A stretch of DNA of 64,000 bases from Solen grandis. Taxonomy: Eukaryota; Mollusca; Bivalvia; Adapedonta; Solenidae. The DNA lies in the NCBI GenBank assembly GCA_021229015.1, contig CM037778.1, forward strand, positions 81,573,842 through 81,637,841, written 5' to 3'. The notes under the pieces were generated by a model. That model saw nothing but the letters and a program-made list of their open reading frames with translations, did not search any database and was not told the origin of the DNA. The position numbers and the translations under genes were made by a program. This document shows, piece after piece, positions 35,907-48,205 of this stretch (positions are counted from its first letter, which is position 1; each line of letters opens with the position of its first letter).

Positions 35907-36695
35907 CCCTTTCCCTCATATAGACTCATTTTGACGCACTCAATAGGTACCACATAAAGCCTGATCTGCAGAAAACCACAGATAAACCTTACCAAATTTA
36001 ACTAGAACTATCACTAAATGTGATTAATACCCCCGCAATACTGCTTTAGAAATGATGAAGTTATTAGGATTAAGAAGAAGACTATGAAAAAGACATTTTT
36101 ACATTAGTTTTTTTTTCCAGGTTTTTGGCCGGGTTACACAGGTTGTGCTTGACCATTGTATGAAATTGTTTTGAATTCCAACCAGTAGTTTTAAAGTTAA
36201 GCTCCGGACAAGGAAAAGTAACAAAGGGCAATAACTCTGTAATTACAATAGATAGAGTTATGGTTCTTGTGCACTGCACTTCCTCTTATTGTGGTTGACA
36301 ATTGTATGAAATTGTTTTGAATTCCAACTTGTACTTTTCAAGTTATGCTCCGGACAAGGAAAAGTAACAAAGGGCAATAACTCTGTAATAAGTCAAGATG
36401 GAGTTATGGTTCTTGTGCACTGCACTTCCTCTCCATGTGCTTGATCATTGCATAAAGTTGTATTGAATTCCAATAATGCAACAGACCGCTGGACCGACCG
36501 ACCGACCACCGGGTGACTCCTATATACCCCCCAAACTTTGTTTTGGGGGTATAATTACAAAATCTTCATTTCCAGACCACTGAGGAGCAGCGAACAGCAT
36601 AAAACCTGATCAGCCTGCGAGTTACTCGCAGGCTGATCTGGTTTTATGCTGTTCGCATAGGTCTTTTCATGGTTTCCTCTATGAGGGAAAGGGCA
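35907..36695. mobile_element. Inverted-repeat element ending CCCTTTCCCTCATA / TATGAGGGAAAGGG
   Basis: The termini are inverted. Near the right end GCGAACAGCATAAAACC (from 36590) begins a 33-bp arm that pairs with 36624-36656 with one mismatch and a 1-nt loop. A second element (36110-36552) is nested inside. Confidence 0.6.
36110..36552 (-). mobile_element. Hairpin-ended element, ccgaccga tract
   Basis: It has two units of about 150 bp (tgtatgaaattgttttgaat; gcaataactctgtaat), then accgaccgaccgacc and a hairpin of tatacccccc and gggggtata. The core is the reverse complement of that at 45541-46140. Confidence 0.65.
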
Positions 36696-36752
36696 TTTAC
36701 TATTAAATAAATCAGGATAATGTAAATTGGTTCTCGAATGATTTTAAATAAA

Positions 36753-38126
36753 ACAAGAGGGCCAAGATGGCCCTAGATCGCTCACCTGAGAAAAGTATCA
36801 TTCATTGCCTGTACAAAACAGATTGCTTTAGAATTAAGATGATGAGGTGAAACAATGTTCAGGAATTTTCTGACCCCATCCACAGAAGATATCATCATGA
36901 CAAACATTCTGCCAAAGTTTGAGGATGATTGGACCAAAAATGTTGCCCTCAGAGTATAAACAAGATTTTTCTAAGATTTGACCTACTGACCTACATTTCT
37001 ATCCAGCCCCACCCATTTTCAAACTGGTTCGAGATATCATCATGACAAACAATCTGACCAAGTTTGAGGAAGATTGATCAAAACTGTGGCCTTTAGTGTG
37101 TAAACAAGATTTTTCTAATATTTGACCTATTGACCTACTTTTCGGTCCGGCCCTGCCCATTTTCGAAAGGGTTCAAGATATCATCAAGACAAACAATCTG
37201 ACCAAGTTTGAGGAAGATTGGATTAAAATTGTAGCCTCTAGTGTGTAAAAAAGATTTTTCTAAGATTTGACCTACTGACCTACTTTTTGATCCAACCTGA
37301 CCCATTTTCGAAAGGGTTCAAGATATCATCAAGACAAACATTCTGACCAAGTTTGAGGAAGATTGGATCAAAATTGTGGCCTCTAGTGTGTAAACATCAA
37401 AATTGTTGACGGACGACAAGATTTTTCTAAGATTTGACCTACTGACCTACTTTTCGATCCAACCTGACCCATTTTCGAAAGGGTTCAAGATATCATCAAG
37501 ACAAACATTCTGACCAAGTTTGAGGAAGATTGGATCAAAATTGTGGCCTCTAGTGTGTAAACATCAAAATTGTTGACGGACGACAAGATTTTTCTAAGAT
37601 TTGACCTACTGACCTACTTTTCGATCCAACCTGACCCATTTTCGAAAGGGTTCAAGATATCATCAAGACAAACATTCTGACCAAGTTTGAGGAAGATTGG
37701 ATCAAAATTGTGGCCTCTATTGTGTAAACAAGATTTTTCTAAGATTTGACCTACTGACCTACTTTTTGATCCAACCTGACCCATTTTCGAAAGGTTCAAG
37801 ATATCATCAAGACAAACATTCTGACCAAGTTTGAGGAAGATTGTCAAAATTGTGGCCTCTAGTGTGTAAACATCAAAATTGTTGACGGAGACAAGATTTT
37901 TCTAAGATTTGACCTACTGACCTACTTTTTGATCCAACCTGACCCATTTTCGAAAGGGTTCAAGATATCATCAAGACAAACATTCTGACCAAGTTTGAGG
38001 AAGATTGGATCAAAATTGTGGCCTCTAGTGTGTAAACATCAAATTGTTGACGGACGACGGACGACGGCCGACGGACAATCAAGTCTCCCAAAAGCTCACC
38101 CTGAGCTATGCTCAGGTGAGCTAAAA
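36753..38126. mobile_element. Hairpin-ended bivalve repeat with tandem core (gtttgagg subfamily)
   Basis: Starts aacaagagggccaagatggc then gctcacctgag; ends gctcaccctgagc/gctcaggtgagct. It holds about seven units of 140-175 bp. Some carry an internal attgttgacggacgacaaga block, meaning the 3' terminal tract has itself been copied into the array. Confidence 0.85.
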
Positions 38127-39353
38127 AGACCAGTAAATCTTTAAGTTATGTTCATAAATTCACTATGTGTAATGAATGGTTACAAACAAGATACATTGTA
38201 AAATAAGAAAAGCTTATCTCTTGTTTTACAAAATGCCTCTATTTTCCCTGTTTAATATTCATGGAAAGCTTATTTAATTTTCAGTACATATATTTTGAAG
38301 ATTTTTTGAAAAATCGCTGATCTTTTTGTAAAAACGTCGAAGTATTTTAAACATATGCAATGAAATAAAACAATCAGTCGATCAATCATTTGATGGTTCG
38401 ATAGATCAATAAATAAACTTACGTAAGTTATTTAGGAAAAAAATACATTATTCGCCAGGAGACGCCATATTGTTTCCTAGTAACTTCCCCCGTGTGACTA
38501 AATTTTTGCTTTTGAACTATTCGTACGGAATACCGTGTTTACAGATTAATTAGAAAGCAGTTCGACATTGAACTTCTTTTTTTTTCGAATTGTATTGTTG
38601 TATATTGTGTCGTGTTGTATGTATCACATTGGCCATGTTTGCATGTACCGTTTATGTGTTCGGCCAATGCATATTGTATTGCCGATTTGCCTAATGAGTT
38701 GAGTTGGCAATATTTCATTGTAGGTTAGGATAGTTGTGAATGTGTGGGTTAAGCAATTAGCGGGTTTGATTGAGAAAGTTGGAGAGTTGGTTGATGAGCT
38801 AGTGTGTTTGGAAAGTGAGTGATTAGGCGATGTGCGATAGAATAATCGAATTATTCAATCATTACCAACCGAGATAAAAAATAATCTTTTCTTTAGATTT
38901 TAATGAACTGAGTTTGCGGTTGATTCGCACCAGTGATATTACAAAAGTATAAAAGCCAATTTCTTACAATAAGTTCAGGCCATGAAAAACTGATCGATTT
39001 CAAAAGCATATGCAACAAACATTTACCTTAACCATCGTATGTACTACCACAGGGAATTATAACAAGAGACTCAATGTCTAGATGTGCATTTTTCATATCT
39101 TACAATCTCAATTCTGATTGGGGCCATCCAACATCCAAACTAATACAATTTGGACCTATGGTGCAGAGGCACGAATGGTTTTCAATTAAAAGATGAACAT
39201 GATTCGTTTTTAACGAACAAATACAGCCCGGCTAGGAGTACATGTGTATGTATTGGTTAGTGTGTAAAGATGTTCCACTTCTACTACATTAATTACTACA
39301 TAATTTTGTTAAAATGCTGGATTTCACTATAGGAGTATACGTGTATAAAAATT
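38127..39353. other. AT-rich stretch, no gene seen
   Basis: No supported coding or repeat structure. A ggagacgccatattg motif at 38458 resembles promoter-proximal YY1-type sites, but no exon follows. Confidence 0.4.
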
Positions 39354-39584
39354 AGGGCTGACCATTGACCCCAAAAATGACTATTGCGATACTATCGATA
39401 GTCAGTATGTTGCTATTGCAATAGTTCAACTATTGCAGGATTAATATTGCAATGCATTGCGATACAATTGCTTTACCAATGACCCTTTGACTCATGTCTT
39501 ATAAAAGGGAAATAAATGTATCAGTTAACTATAAACATTTTTTATCTTTGTTTTTATTTTCAAATCCACAACTGACAGCTTTGT

Positions 39585-39636
<52 letters not shown>

Positions 39637-40282
39637 CTCAAGTAAAGAAAAAATAAACTTATTCAAAAGTAAAAACAAAAATATCCAACAAATTCTGACT
39701 TTGCACTTTTGTTTTCAACTATTTGAAACTGAATGTCACGGGAGCGAGTCGCCATGATGTTTATTTCAGGTACGGTATAATTTCAGAACCATAGCATGCT
39801 CACGTCAGCGATAAACGTAATGTTTATTTTCTGCTATAATGTTAATCATGTTATATAAACATACGAAAATAAAATGTGTTATACTTTATAGACAGTTCAA
39901 GAAAACGTTATTGACTTGTAAATTGAGATTGTTTTGATTTGTTTTTCGAACTCAAAAGCTATAATTATGAGTCAGTTTTATCGTCATTCGTCAGTGATTT
40001 AGCCATATCCATCCCTTACATGTACATTAGACTGGCAACAAATTCTAAAAACCGACACGATATGAATTACTCTTTTAACTGCAACGTTAGGGAATGTTTG
40101 TTGGTTTTTTTCTTTTGCTTAACAGATAGACTTTGTGGTCAGGTGTATATATTACTGAACTATCGATAATCAAGAACACTATCGGCGATATTATCGATGG
40201 TCAGAAACCACTATCGATGCAGTACTATCGTCCTCATAACCATTGCAATTAATCGATAGTCCGATCCATCGGCCCAGCCCTA
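39354..40282. mobile_element. hAT-type element with perfect 8-bp target duplication
   Basis: TAGGGCTG at 39354 is inverted as CAGCCCTA ending at 40282. Both sides carry ATAAAAAT (39346-39353 and 40283-40290). Subterminal actatcgatag repeats. 929 bp, no transposase reading, so non-autonomous. Includes a TA microsatellite. Confidence 0.85.
39589..39634. repeat. TA microsatellite
   Basis: About 23 TA units inside the hAT element. Confidence 0.97.
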
Positions 40283-40783
40283 ATAAAAATGTATATCCGT
40301 AGTCAAATATGATACTTTGGAAAAAAATGAATGCAAGTGTGTCCATTTTTCTCCTTACTGACAACGAATGAAATCATTATCGAAAATTCTGTTTAGGTTT
40401 TTTGACGTCATATCATTTTGCGTCACTACTTTTAGACGTTTTATATGATTGTTTTCATCGATATTGCCACTGTTTTGCTTTTCATGAATTTACTTGTCAA
40501 ATTAGCCCCATTATTATTTTTTGCCAACTACAAGGAATACGTTATCACTTTATTTATCTGGGAAAAAAAAAGCGCATTCGATTGAAAACAATATGTATAA
40601 CCAATGTAGGTGAGGTGATAGAATTAAATAACTTCAGTCAATATTTTTCAAATGATAAATATATAATGACTATAACTGACCTCTTCAGTCGAATAGAACT
40701 TTTACTGTTCATTGATTTTAGATCAGGCCGTAACACACATTTCAGGTATACATTTTTTCATTTCATTCAAACATTTAGCAAAT

Positions 40784-40786
<3 letters not shown>

Positions 40787-40821
<35 letters not shown>
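40787..40821. repeat. GT microsatellite
   Basis: About 17 GT units. Confidence 0.97.
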
Positions 40822-40823
<2 letters not shown>

Positions 40824-41297
40824 ACAATTGAAAAAAAGGACATTTTTGTATTGATAACAAAAAATGACCATTGTCTCTATACAATTATATTATCAAGTTG
40901 ATGTGTGTGTATTGATTTGAAAGCAAACCATTTTTTAACCACTATTTTAGGTCAATTTCCTACCTACTACTAAGGACGAATTCCAGGAGTTCTTGTTTCT
41001 CTAGCAAACATATCAACATATTTCATTTCTAAGTCAATATTGATAGTGATGAAGGTAGTAATTCATTTTAACTTAGTCAGTAAATAACTTTTGTAAAATA
41101 TAACATATACATGTAATGCTATGTATTACTTACTGCTAAGTATTGTCGAACGTATTCGGGTAGTTAAGTTGTAAAACTTTGAAAACCTGCATGGTGTTAA
41201 TTTAGAAAGAATCAGGATTTTAACGTCTCTAGGATTACAATATATTTTTTCTTTTTAAATTTGAAAATTTGGTGAAAAGAAACAAGAAGTAGTTAGG

Positions 41298-41301
<4 letters not shown>

Positions 41302-41339
<38 letters not shown>
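41302..41339. repeat. GA microsatellite
   Basis: About 18 GA units. Confidence 0.97.
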
Positions 41340-41340
<1 letters not shown>

Positions 41341-41727
41341 TCAATACAATGATATTTCAAACAAGTTGTGGGAAATGTTTACTCCATAAAAAGCCATCTC
41401 TGACATATCATCAACCAAAAGCCTTCTTTGTAAGTCTAATTAAAATCGTTTTAAGCGTGAAAACATCTGATATCAATAAACCAAATAGTACCACAGGGGA
41501 AGTAGACTTTGTTGGATGTTGAATATATTAGAATAGTCAAAATCATATGACTGTTTTATCAGTATTTGATATGAAATGCCAATGTTTATTGTATACATTT
41601 TAATTCGCTCATAATATCAGATTATCAGTTTATTTCATTTTTTGACTTATACATATAGTACATCGTCAATCAGTATAATATTACAATATGAACACGTGAC
41701 AAACAACTTATCTAATACGAACTGCTA

Positions 41728-41764
41728 TCACTCACTCACTCACTCACTCACTCACTCACTCACA
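41728..41764. repeat. ACTC tetranucleotide microsatellite
   Basis: About nine CACT units. Followed within 30 bp by the tgaggac motif cluster. Confidence 0.95.
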
Positions 41765-41784
41765 CATACATGTAAGGACCTTCC

Positions 41785-42050
41785 ACTGAGGACACGTCAG
41801 ATTTTACATTCAAGTGAGGACAGTGCTTTACAATTGTTATATATGCTCAAGATACATGTCAAAAACATAACGGATATGCCCTGTTATCATTTTTCTATAA
41901 TATATTAACAGTAAACAAATAATCTTATATGTCAAAAAATACCGTCTTTCGGGGACACTATACACTAAACGAAATGAGGACAGGCAATCCAAATGAGGAC
42001 TTCACGCACTCAGTAGAAAATGAGGACAAACCGTCTACTGAGGACACTAT
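41785..42050. repeat. Cluster of tgaggac motifs
   Basis: tgaggac occurs at about 41788, 41815, 41976, 41993, 42020 and 42040, plus a ggggac variant near 41951. The same word recurs three times beside each acidic-exon duplication (52225-52295, 54900-54970, 57155-57225). Confidence 0.55.
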
Positions 42051-42229
42051 GCACAAAGTCCGAACTATTTTATGGACATTATTTTATTGTAACAATGAAC
42101 TATTACCGAGTCTCCGGAACGAAGTTTTATATAGATATCCCATGGGGTTGGGGTGGGGGCTCTTTGGGCACCAAAGTTGTACCAGTCATTCTATTTCAGA
42201 CCTGATAAAACTTGACTTGAGTTTATCCT

Positions 42230-42345
42230 CGCTTCGACAGTATACAGTCATATAGCGACGTCCATCTTATTACAGGCGGAGGAAGACCCTGAATGCACAG
42301 AGACACACAAGATCACACAAATTATATTTATTTTAATTTATTTAT
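42230..42345. repeat. SINE-associated fragment with gcgacgtcc motif
   Basis: cgcttcgacagtatacagtc, atagcgacgtcca, ttacaggcggaggaagac. Same family as 44755-44830 and 45495-45540. Confidence 0.5.
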
Positions 42346-44230
42346 TTTTGGTACGTTATGACCTCTGGGTGACACAATATCACGTGGCGCAAGTTCGGAA
42401 ACTGTCGGGTTCTGGACGGAAACTGCCGACAATATACGAGTAGTATGCAAAAGTTGCGTCCGTTGTTTCAAATTTAGCCGTCTGTAATTTGATCAACGCT
42501 GTTGCACAACGTCAGTCTCATTTCTGGTTACGGTAAGGCTTTTGCATACAGTCTGTACTGCATTGAAAAGATGATAATGTATTAAAAGCCTTGTAACAGT
42601 TCACCAAGACTGAGATACGTTCATTTTAATCAAAATGACTCGTTAATATCTACTAGTACTATGAATATTCCGTCGCTTTGAGCTATTAAAGCGAATACAG
42701 GTCAATTCGTAACCAAAATAAATCTATTTTCATTTTTAGAAAAAACGACCATACCATAAAATCCTCATTTAACCAATCATTTTATTCATTACTTTAGTGG
42801 TCTCTGCACGTGAAAATTGTTAATATAAAACGAGAGCCATGTTGGAATTGTCAGAGGACATTATTACTTTTTTTCATCCTTATTGCAACCTGGGGCAGAA
42901 GTCTTTCTACGGCATAACACATTGTAAAAATATTTTTAAAATAGCGCACTTTTAAAATGCTATGTCCATTGTGGCATCTGAATTAAAATATAATCAATTC
43001 TACCGTTAACGCTTACCAATTATCAACAATCTAAGAATACGGACAATATAAAAATAAAGATAAAATTTGTCATAATGTAGAAATAGAACTCGATTTTGCG
43101 ATCATATATATAATACGCTGACGCGTGCAGAGACTTAATAATCTTAATCCTATTCTTAACATCTGGCACGTGTCTATATGGCTACGGGCAAAATAGACTT
43201 GCGGTTACTCGTCATCGTTTTTATTACATATAGTCTATACCTTACATAAAGAACATTTCCATTAATATAATTATTTTTACCCGCTTCATTTCATCCGACA
43301 CGTGTTCTTATGACCACGGAGATAATATGATTATACTTTTACATATTACAATAACAAAAATGCGATTTTAGAAAACCATATTCAGTCTATTAAGAAATTG
43401 AATATTTAAGAAATGTCTTATTTTTTCATAAAGTTCTTAGTAAAAATAAAGTCACAAAAAGAAAATTCATCATCCCCATCGTTTTAATTACATAAGCAAA
43501 TGTCCTAAATAAATTACATTTCCCTTAGTCCAATTATCCTTACTTCTAACCATCTGGCACCTATTACGTAACGTCTATTGTTTATTAGGATTGACACACA
43601 CACATTTCCATTCAACAAATCGCCGCGGAGCGCAATCACGGCAGATCGAAATTTGCACCCTTGTATGATACCTTTGTACTGGGCTCATATATAGACTTGG
43701 ATAACTTAATTTTGTGATATTGGAAATGAAAAAAAAATCCATTTCGCTATTCTCAGGCCATTTTGTTTACAACTCCGTGAACTGCGAAATGGATATACCA
43801 TCATCTAAGCCGATAGATATCACAAATGCTAAGCGTCTTCTGTATTAATGTTATTTTTCTTATATTTATAATGAAAAAAGGGTCTATATAATGTCGCATT
43901 GTTAATTTTAAATGCCAATTTCGCCATTCTCAGTCCATTTCGTCAGTGCGGGCTGGATTCATTAATAACATTTACCATTTAAATATTGCATATCAACGAT
44001 AAATAAGTTATTTAGTGAACTAAAGTATCATTTTCATCACATAAATAAAGTAGTGAAATATACCAAATTATGATATTATTAACTTCATTCCATAGCTTTA
44101 TCTATTACGTGTTTTTTTTTGTTTTTTGTTGTTGTTTTTTTTTTGCGAAAAAAGACTCGGTTTCCTTGGAATGGCAAATCTGTACAGTATTATCTTTTTT
44201 TTTTTCACCAAACTTCTAGATATTTATATA
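42346..44230. other. AT-rich stretch, no gene seen
   Basis: No supported coding sequence. Poly-T-rich near 44110-44210. Confidence 0.45.
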
Positions 44231-44242
44231 TTCTAAACAATT

Positions 44243-44481
44243 ATTAACGCAAAATGTAAATGTACGAAGCAAGATGTAAATGTACGAATGCAAGATGTAC
44301 CTTAGATAACCGAATGCAATATTGAATGTATGAATGCGAAATGTAAATATACAAACGCAAGATGCAAATGTACGAATGCAAGATGTGAATGTACGAATGC
44401 AAGAATTACGAAGGATGCAAGATGTAAATGTACGAATGCAAGTTGTAATGTACGAATGCAAGTTGTAATTTTTGCGTTAAT
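44243..44481. repeat. Minisatellite bounded by inverted ends
   Basis: A unit of about 21 bp (tgtacgaatgcaagatgtaa) recurs about nine times with variation. The array is enclosed by ATTAACGCAAAA (44243-44254) and TTTTGCGTTAAT (44470-44481), exact inverts of one another. Confidence 0.8.
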
Positions 44482-44649
44482 ACCCTTCCATATTTAGACG
44501 CGATTAATTCAACATTATAACATAGCCAATAATTTTAAGTTTCAACGTCCGTAAAGCATACTAAACCGAAGTTAAACAAACGGTTTTATAATTACCAGCA
44601 CATGCAGAAGTATTGAATAGATTAATTAACTAAACTTAAATAAACATGA

Positions 44650-45055
44650 AAAGACCTGTGCGAACAGATAAAACCAGGTCAGCTTGCTAGTAACTCTCAG
44701 GCTGATCAGGTTTAATGCTGTTCGCTGCTCCTCAGTGGTCTGGTAATGGGTGTGAGTGAGTGTCTTGAGTTTACCGTTGCTGCGGTAGTAATATATCGAC
44801 ATCTAGCTAATTACAGGCGGAGGAAAACCCCGGAAGCGCGGAGGAACCCGGATAGAACCATCGACCTACCACAAGCCCTCGCATGCAAAATCCGAACGAC
44901 CATAAAGTGAGCTGAACCGTAATGAGCCAAGCGACTTATGGTTATGAGAATTTTACAATTTAATCTTGCGAGGTTTAACCGTGGCTTTCTGCAGATCAGG
45001 CATTATTTGGTACCTATTGAGGGCGTCAAATGAGTCATTTTGAGGAAAAGGGTTT
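44650..45055. mobile_element. Degraded inverted-repeat element (gcgaacag family) with SINE-like insert
   Basis: tgcgaacagataaaaccag and gctgttcgctgctcctcagt recall the palindrome at 36590-36656. The right part (tttctgcagatcaggc, ggtacctattgag) is the inverse of 35940-35985. A cggcaggcggaggaaaac-type SINE fragment lies between. Confidence 0.5.
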
Positions 45056-45540
45056 AAAAAAAAGTTACCTGTTATTGTAACACAAATTATTATATATGCT
45101 TATGCAAAAAAGTATGCCATTTTGTTGCGGATATAATCTTGTACGTTTATATTTAGTATCAAGACTAAATAGGATAATAAACGTACACTGTATAAAACGT
45201 ACTATGCAGCGAACAGCATAAAACCTGATGATGCTATGTCGCATCATTACTTCGTTGATGATGTAACTAGACATCGTCTCTGTGTACCATGTGATAATTT
45301 AATATCAGACTAATCTAACAATGCATGGAACTCAGTGGCTGTTTGAATATAATACAGAGTTATGACCTTCGTAATCGAATGATGTCAGATTTCGTCCCTT
45401 TTTACCATGTTCCAATATACATGATACGATGTAAACACTGAAATGGAATCAAAATAAAAAGTCCTATTGAAAGGAAGGCATGCCAACGTGTGACCGTCGC
45501 TGCGACAGTATTTCAGTCATATAGCGACGTCCAGCTTATT

Positions 45541-46140
45541 ATGCTCCCCGAAGGGAGAGCATATAGCTGCCGCTTTGTCCGTCCGTCCGCCCGTCTGTCC
45601 GGGCAGACGAGAAGACATTTGTTGGGTATGGGGCTCGGGTTTTGGACATTGGGTAAGGGTAAGGATTCTTTTTGTTGAGTATCTTTGTTGGGTATTTTCG
45701 GTATTGTTGGGTATTGGTTGGGTATTTTTAACATGGCAAATACAAATATGTGCGTGTGTCCGTCCATCCATCATAATTTTGTCCGGAGCATAGCACAAAA
45801 ACTATAAGAGGTATCAACATGAAACATCAAATGCAGGTAGATCTCTATGAGGAGAAGTGCAGTGTGCAAGAACCATAACTCTATTCTGCATGACTTTTGA
45901 GTTATTGCCCTTTGTTATTTTTCATAGTAAATTTTGTCTGGAGCATAGGAGGCATCAACATAAAACTTCATAGGTAGATATATCTCAATAAGGAGAAGTG
46001 CAGTGTACAAGAACCACTACTTTATTTTGCATAATTTTGGGGTTATTGCCCTTTGTTATTTTTCATTTTTAAATATTTTGTCTACAACAAAGCACAAAAA
46101 CTATAGGAGGTATCAACATGAAACTTCATTGGTAAATAGA
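45541..46140 (+). mobile_element. Hairpin-ended element with gtccgtcc tract and tandem core
   Basis: Opens with the hairpin ATGCTCCCCGAAGGGAGAGCAT, then tttgtccgtccgtccgcccg. The core has three units of about 140 bp (ggaggtatcaacatgaaac; gttattgccctttgttattt). Reverse-orientation relative of 36110-36552. Confidence 0.7.
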
Positions 46141-46218
46141 CCTCACACGAACCCACGCAGTGAGGGGCTGACTAAGTGTTTAAGTCATCGACTTTACCCT
46201 CTAGGCCACGGAGACCCC
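46139..46218 (-). mobile_element. tRNA-like SINE head
   Basis: The minus strand reads GGTCTCCGTGGCCTAGAGGG (A-box like) and GTGGGTTCG (B-box like). The loop lengths and stem pairing do not make a proper tRNA. Confidence 0.5.
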
Positions 46219-48205
46219 TAACCAAATTTGTTGCTGCCATCATTACATTTCTGAGTAGTTTAGAATTTGTTGAGCTTCCTGTGGAAATGCTGGGGAAACA
46301 TTATTAAGAATTTAGAAATATGAGGATGAAAATAAATGATGTTTATATAATGGAATGGAACAAACATGAGGACAAAACAAGTTGTACTATTATTTATTTA
46401 AGATATTTTTTTCAAAAGTGAAATTTTCAAAATATACTATACTGATGCGATTGAAGAAATGTGCTTACTATGCAATATGTATTTTTATTTATGCTGATAT
46501 ACATGTATACCTGTAAAAACAGCTTGAACATGTTACTATATTTTTGAAAATTGTCTAATTTCATTAATTGATTTCTTAAAAAAAAACATAATTTGTATAT
46601 ATTTTAGTAAAATGTGTAACTAGTTTTCTCTTCAATAGCATGTCAGTTTAATAAGCACCCTTCTTTAATTGCAGCATAATACCGCCCACTGAGTGAATAG
46701 CTATATTATCACTTGGTCTACCAAAACTATCATCATATGCTGAGCATCAAGCAAAGTACCGTTGACCCTCAACTGTCCAAATCCATAGTGGAGAATGGCC
46801 ACTACTCTTAACCATTCGACCATTTTGTGTAACATATTTTTTCAACTTCCCAACCGGGCTAGGCTGGTAAACTTTTTAATCAAGACTGTAAAATACCTTT
46901 TTCTTTCAATCCAAAATCTGTTCACAACATGTCATTTTAACAACAACTGATATATAATCAAAGAGCACATCAGCTGACCATCATTTTCCAAGTACAGTTA
47001 ATTTTTGTCAAATAATAGACATGAAACTCAAAAGTAAGTTACAATCTTAGTACAAAAACTAGTATGAATGCTATAATATATTTAATAAAAAATGAATTAC
47101 AAAAAATTCGTTTTTTTACGTTTAATACTTAAATGTTATGACGTTAAGTGTAGTATTCCTGCTAACATTTTTCTGTATCTCTCAGTACCAAAATTATTGT
47201 TGACACACTGTCTTAAGTTTTAAGAACACTCTACAGACAAATCTGCAACATAGTTTGATGGCTATTTTATGAAACATCCATTCACTTTAAATTTCTTTGC
47301 AGATTGTGAATGTCCTAAAAAAATGATGGCAATAACAATTTTGTACCGATTGATGCGGAAAAAAGTTGGCTGGAACAGGCTACATTTAAAGTCATAGAAT
47401 TTAAGTTTACTAAGTATTTCCATCGAACTCTTCGGTTTCGCCATTTTGTGAGCTTCCATTTTAAACCACACGATCCCAAGTCAAATATTTCTTAGAATGT
47501 ACTCATGACAAAAGGAAACATTTGATACTTTATACACTTTGAACTGAAAATGAGTGTTCCTGACTTGAATCAAACAGAATATTTGTGAATCACAATTTTT
47601 TTAACTCACACACTTATATTTAAGAAAATGACCTCCAAATCAATAGTGTTTTGTCAGCTGGTTATGTTCCTACCATCTCTTTAAACCCAGGCCCACTAGT
47701 CTCAAAAAAAAAAACAGCAGACAGAGATTAAGTGAGATATGGGGGGAGTAAAACATTTTTCTAACAATGTATTGCTTCACAGAACATAACATTTGCTGGA
47801 ATTTCCATCTTGGAGTCTCAACAAAGTTCAGGCCTTCAAGCAGGCTTTGACAAAAATAAAGGTTTTCAAAAAGGCTGCAAGTATGCCAATTAAAGTTTTT
47901 TTAAGGGGATCTTATAGAAATAACGAATAAAAATAGGTCGTTTTTCGACCCATAGTTAGATCATTGATAAAAACACACCTTTAAGTTCCTTTTCAATCAG
48001 ATATTACTGTTATCTTTCAATGGGCATGAATTGGAGCTCCAGAGTGCTGCATTTCTCCAGACCATTAGTTTGATAAAGCTATGTTCTAAGTATATCAGCT
48101 GACTTCTATTGATGTTCTGGTGATAAGGCAGCATTCAGTAATACTAAAAATAACAGACTTAGAAAAATCCTAAGAACAGGTATAACACATCAACTCAATG
48201 TACCA
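46219..48205. other. AT-rich stretch, no gene seen
   Basis: No supported exon. The composition could suit an intron or 3' untranslated sequence of the minus-strand acidic gene, but nothing proves it. Confidence 0.4.

Noticed and set aside
40402..40854. 150-codon open frame
   Set aside because: AT-rich, no start context, runs through a GT microsatellite, and has no motif or splice partner.
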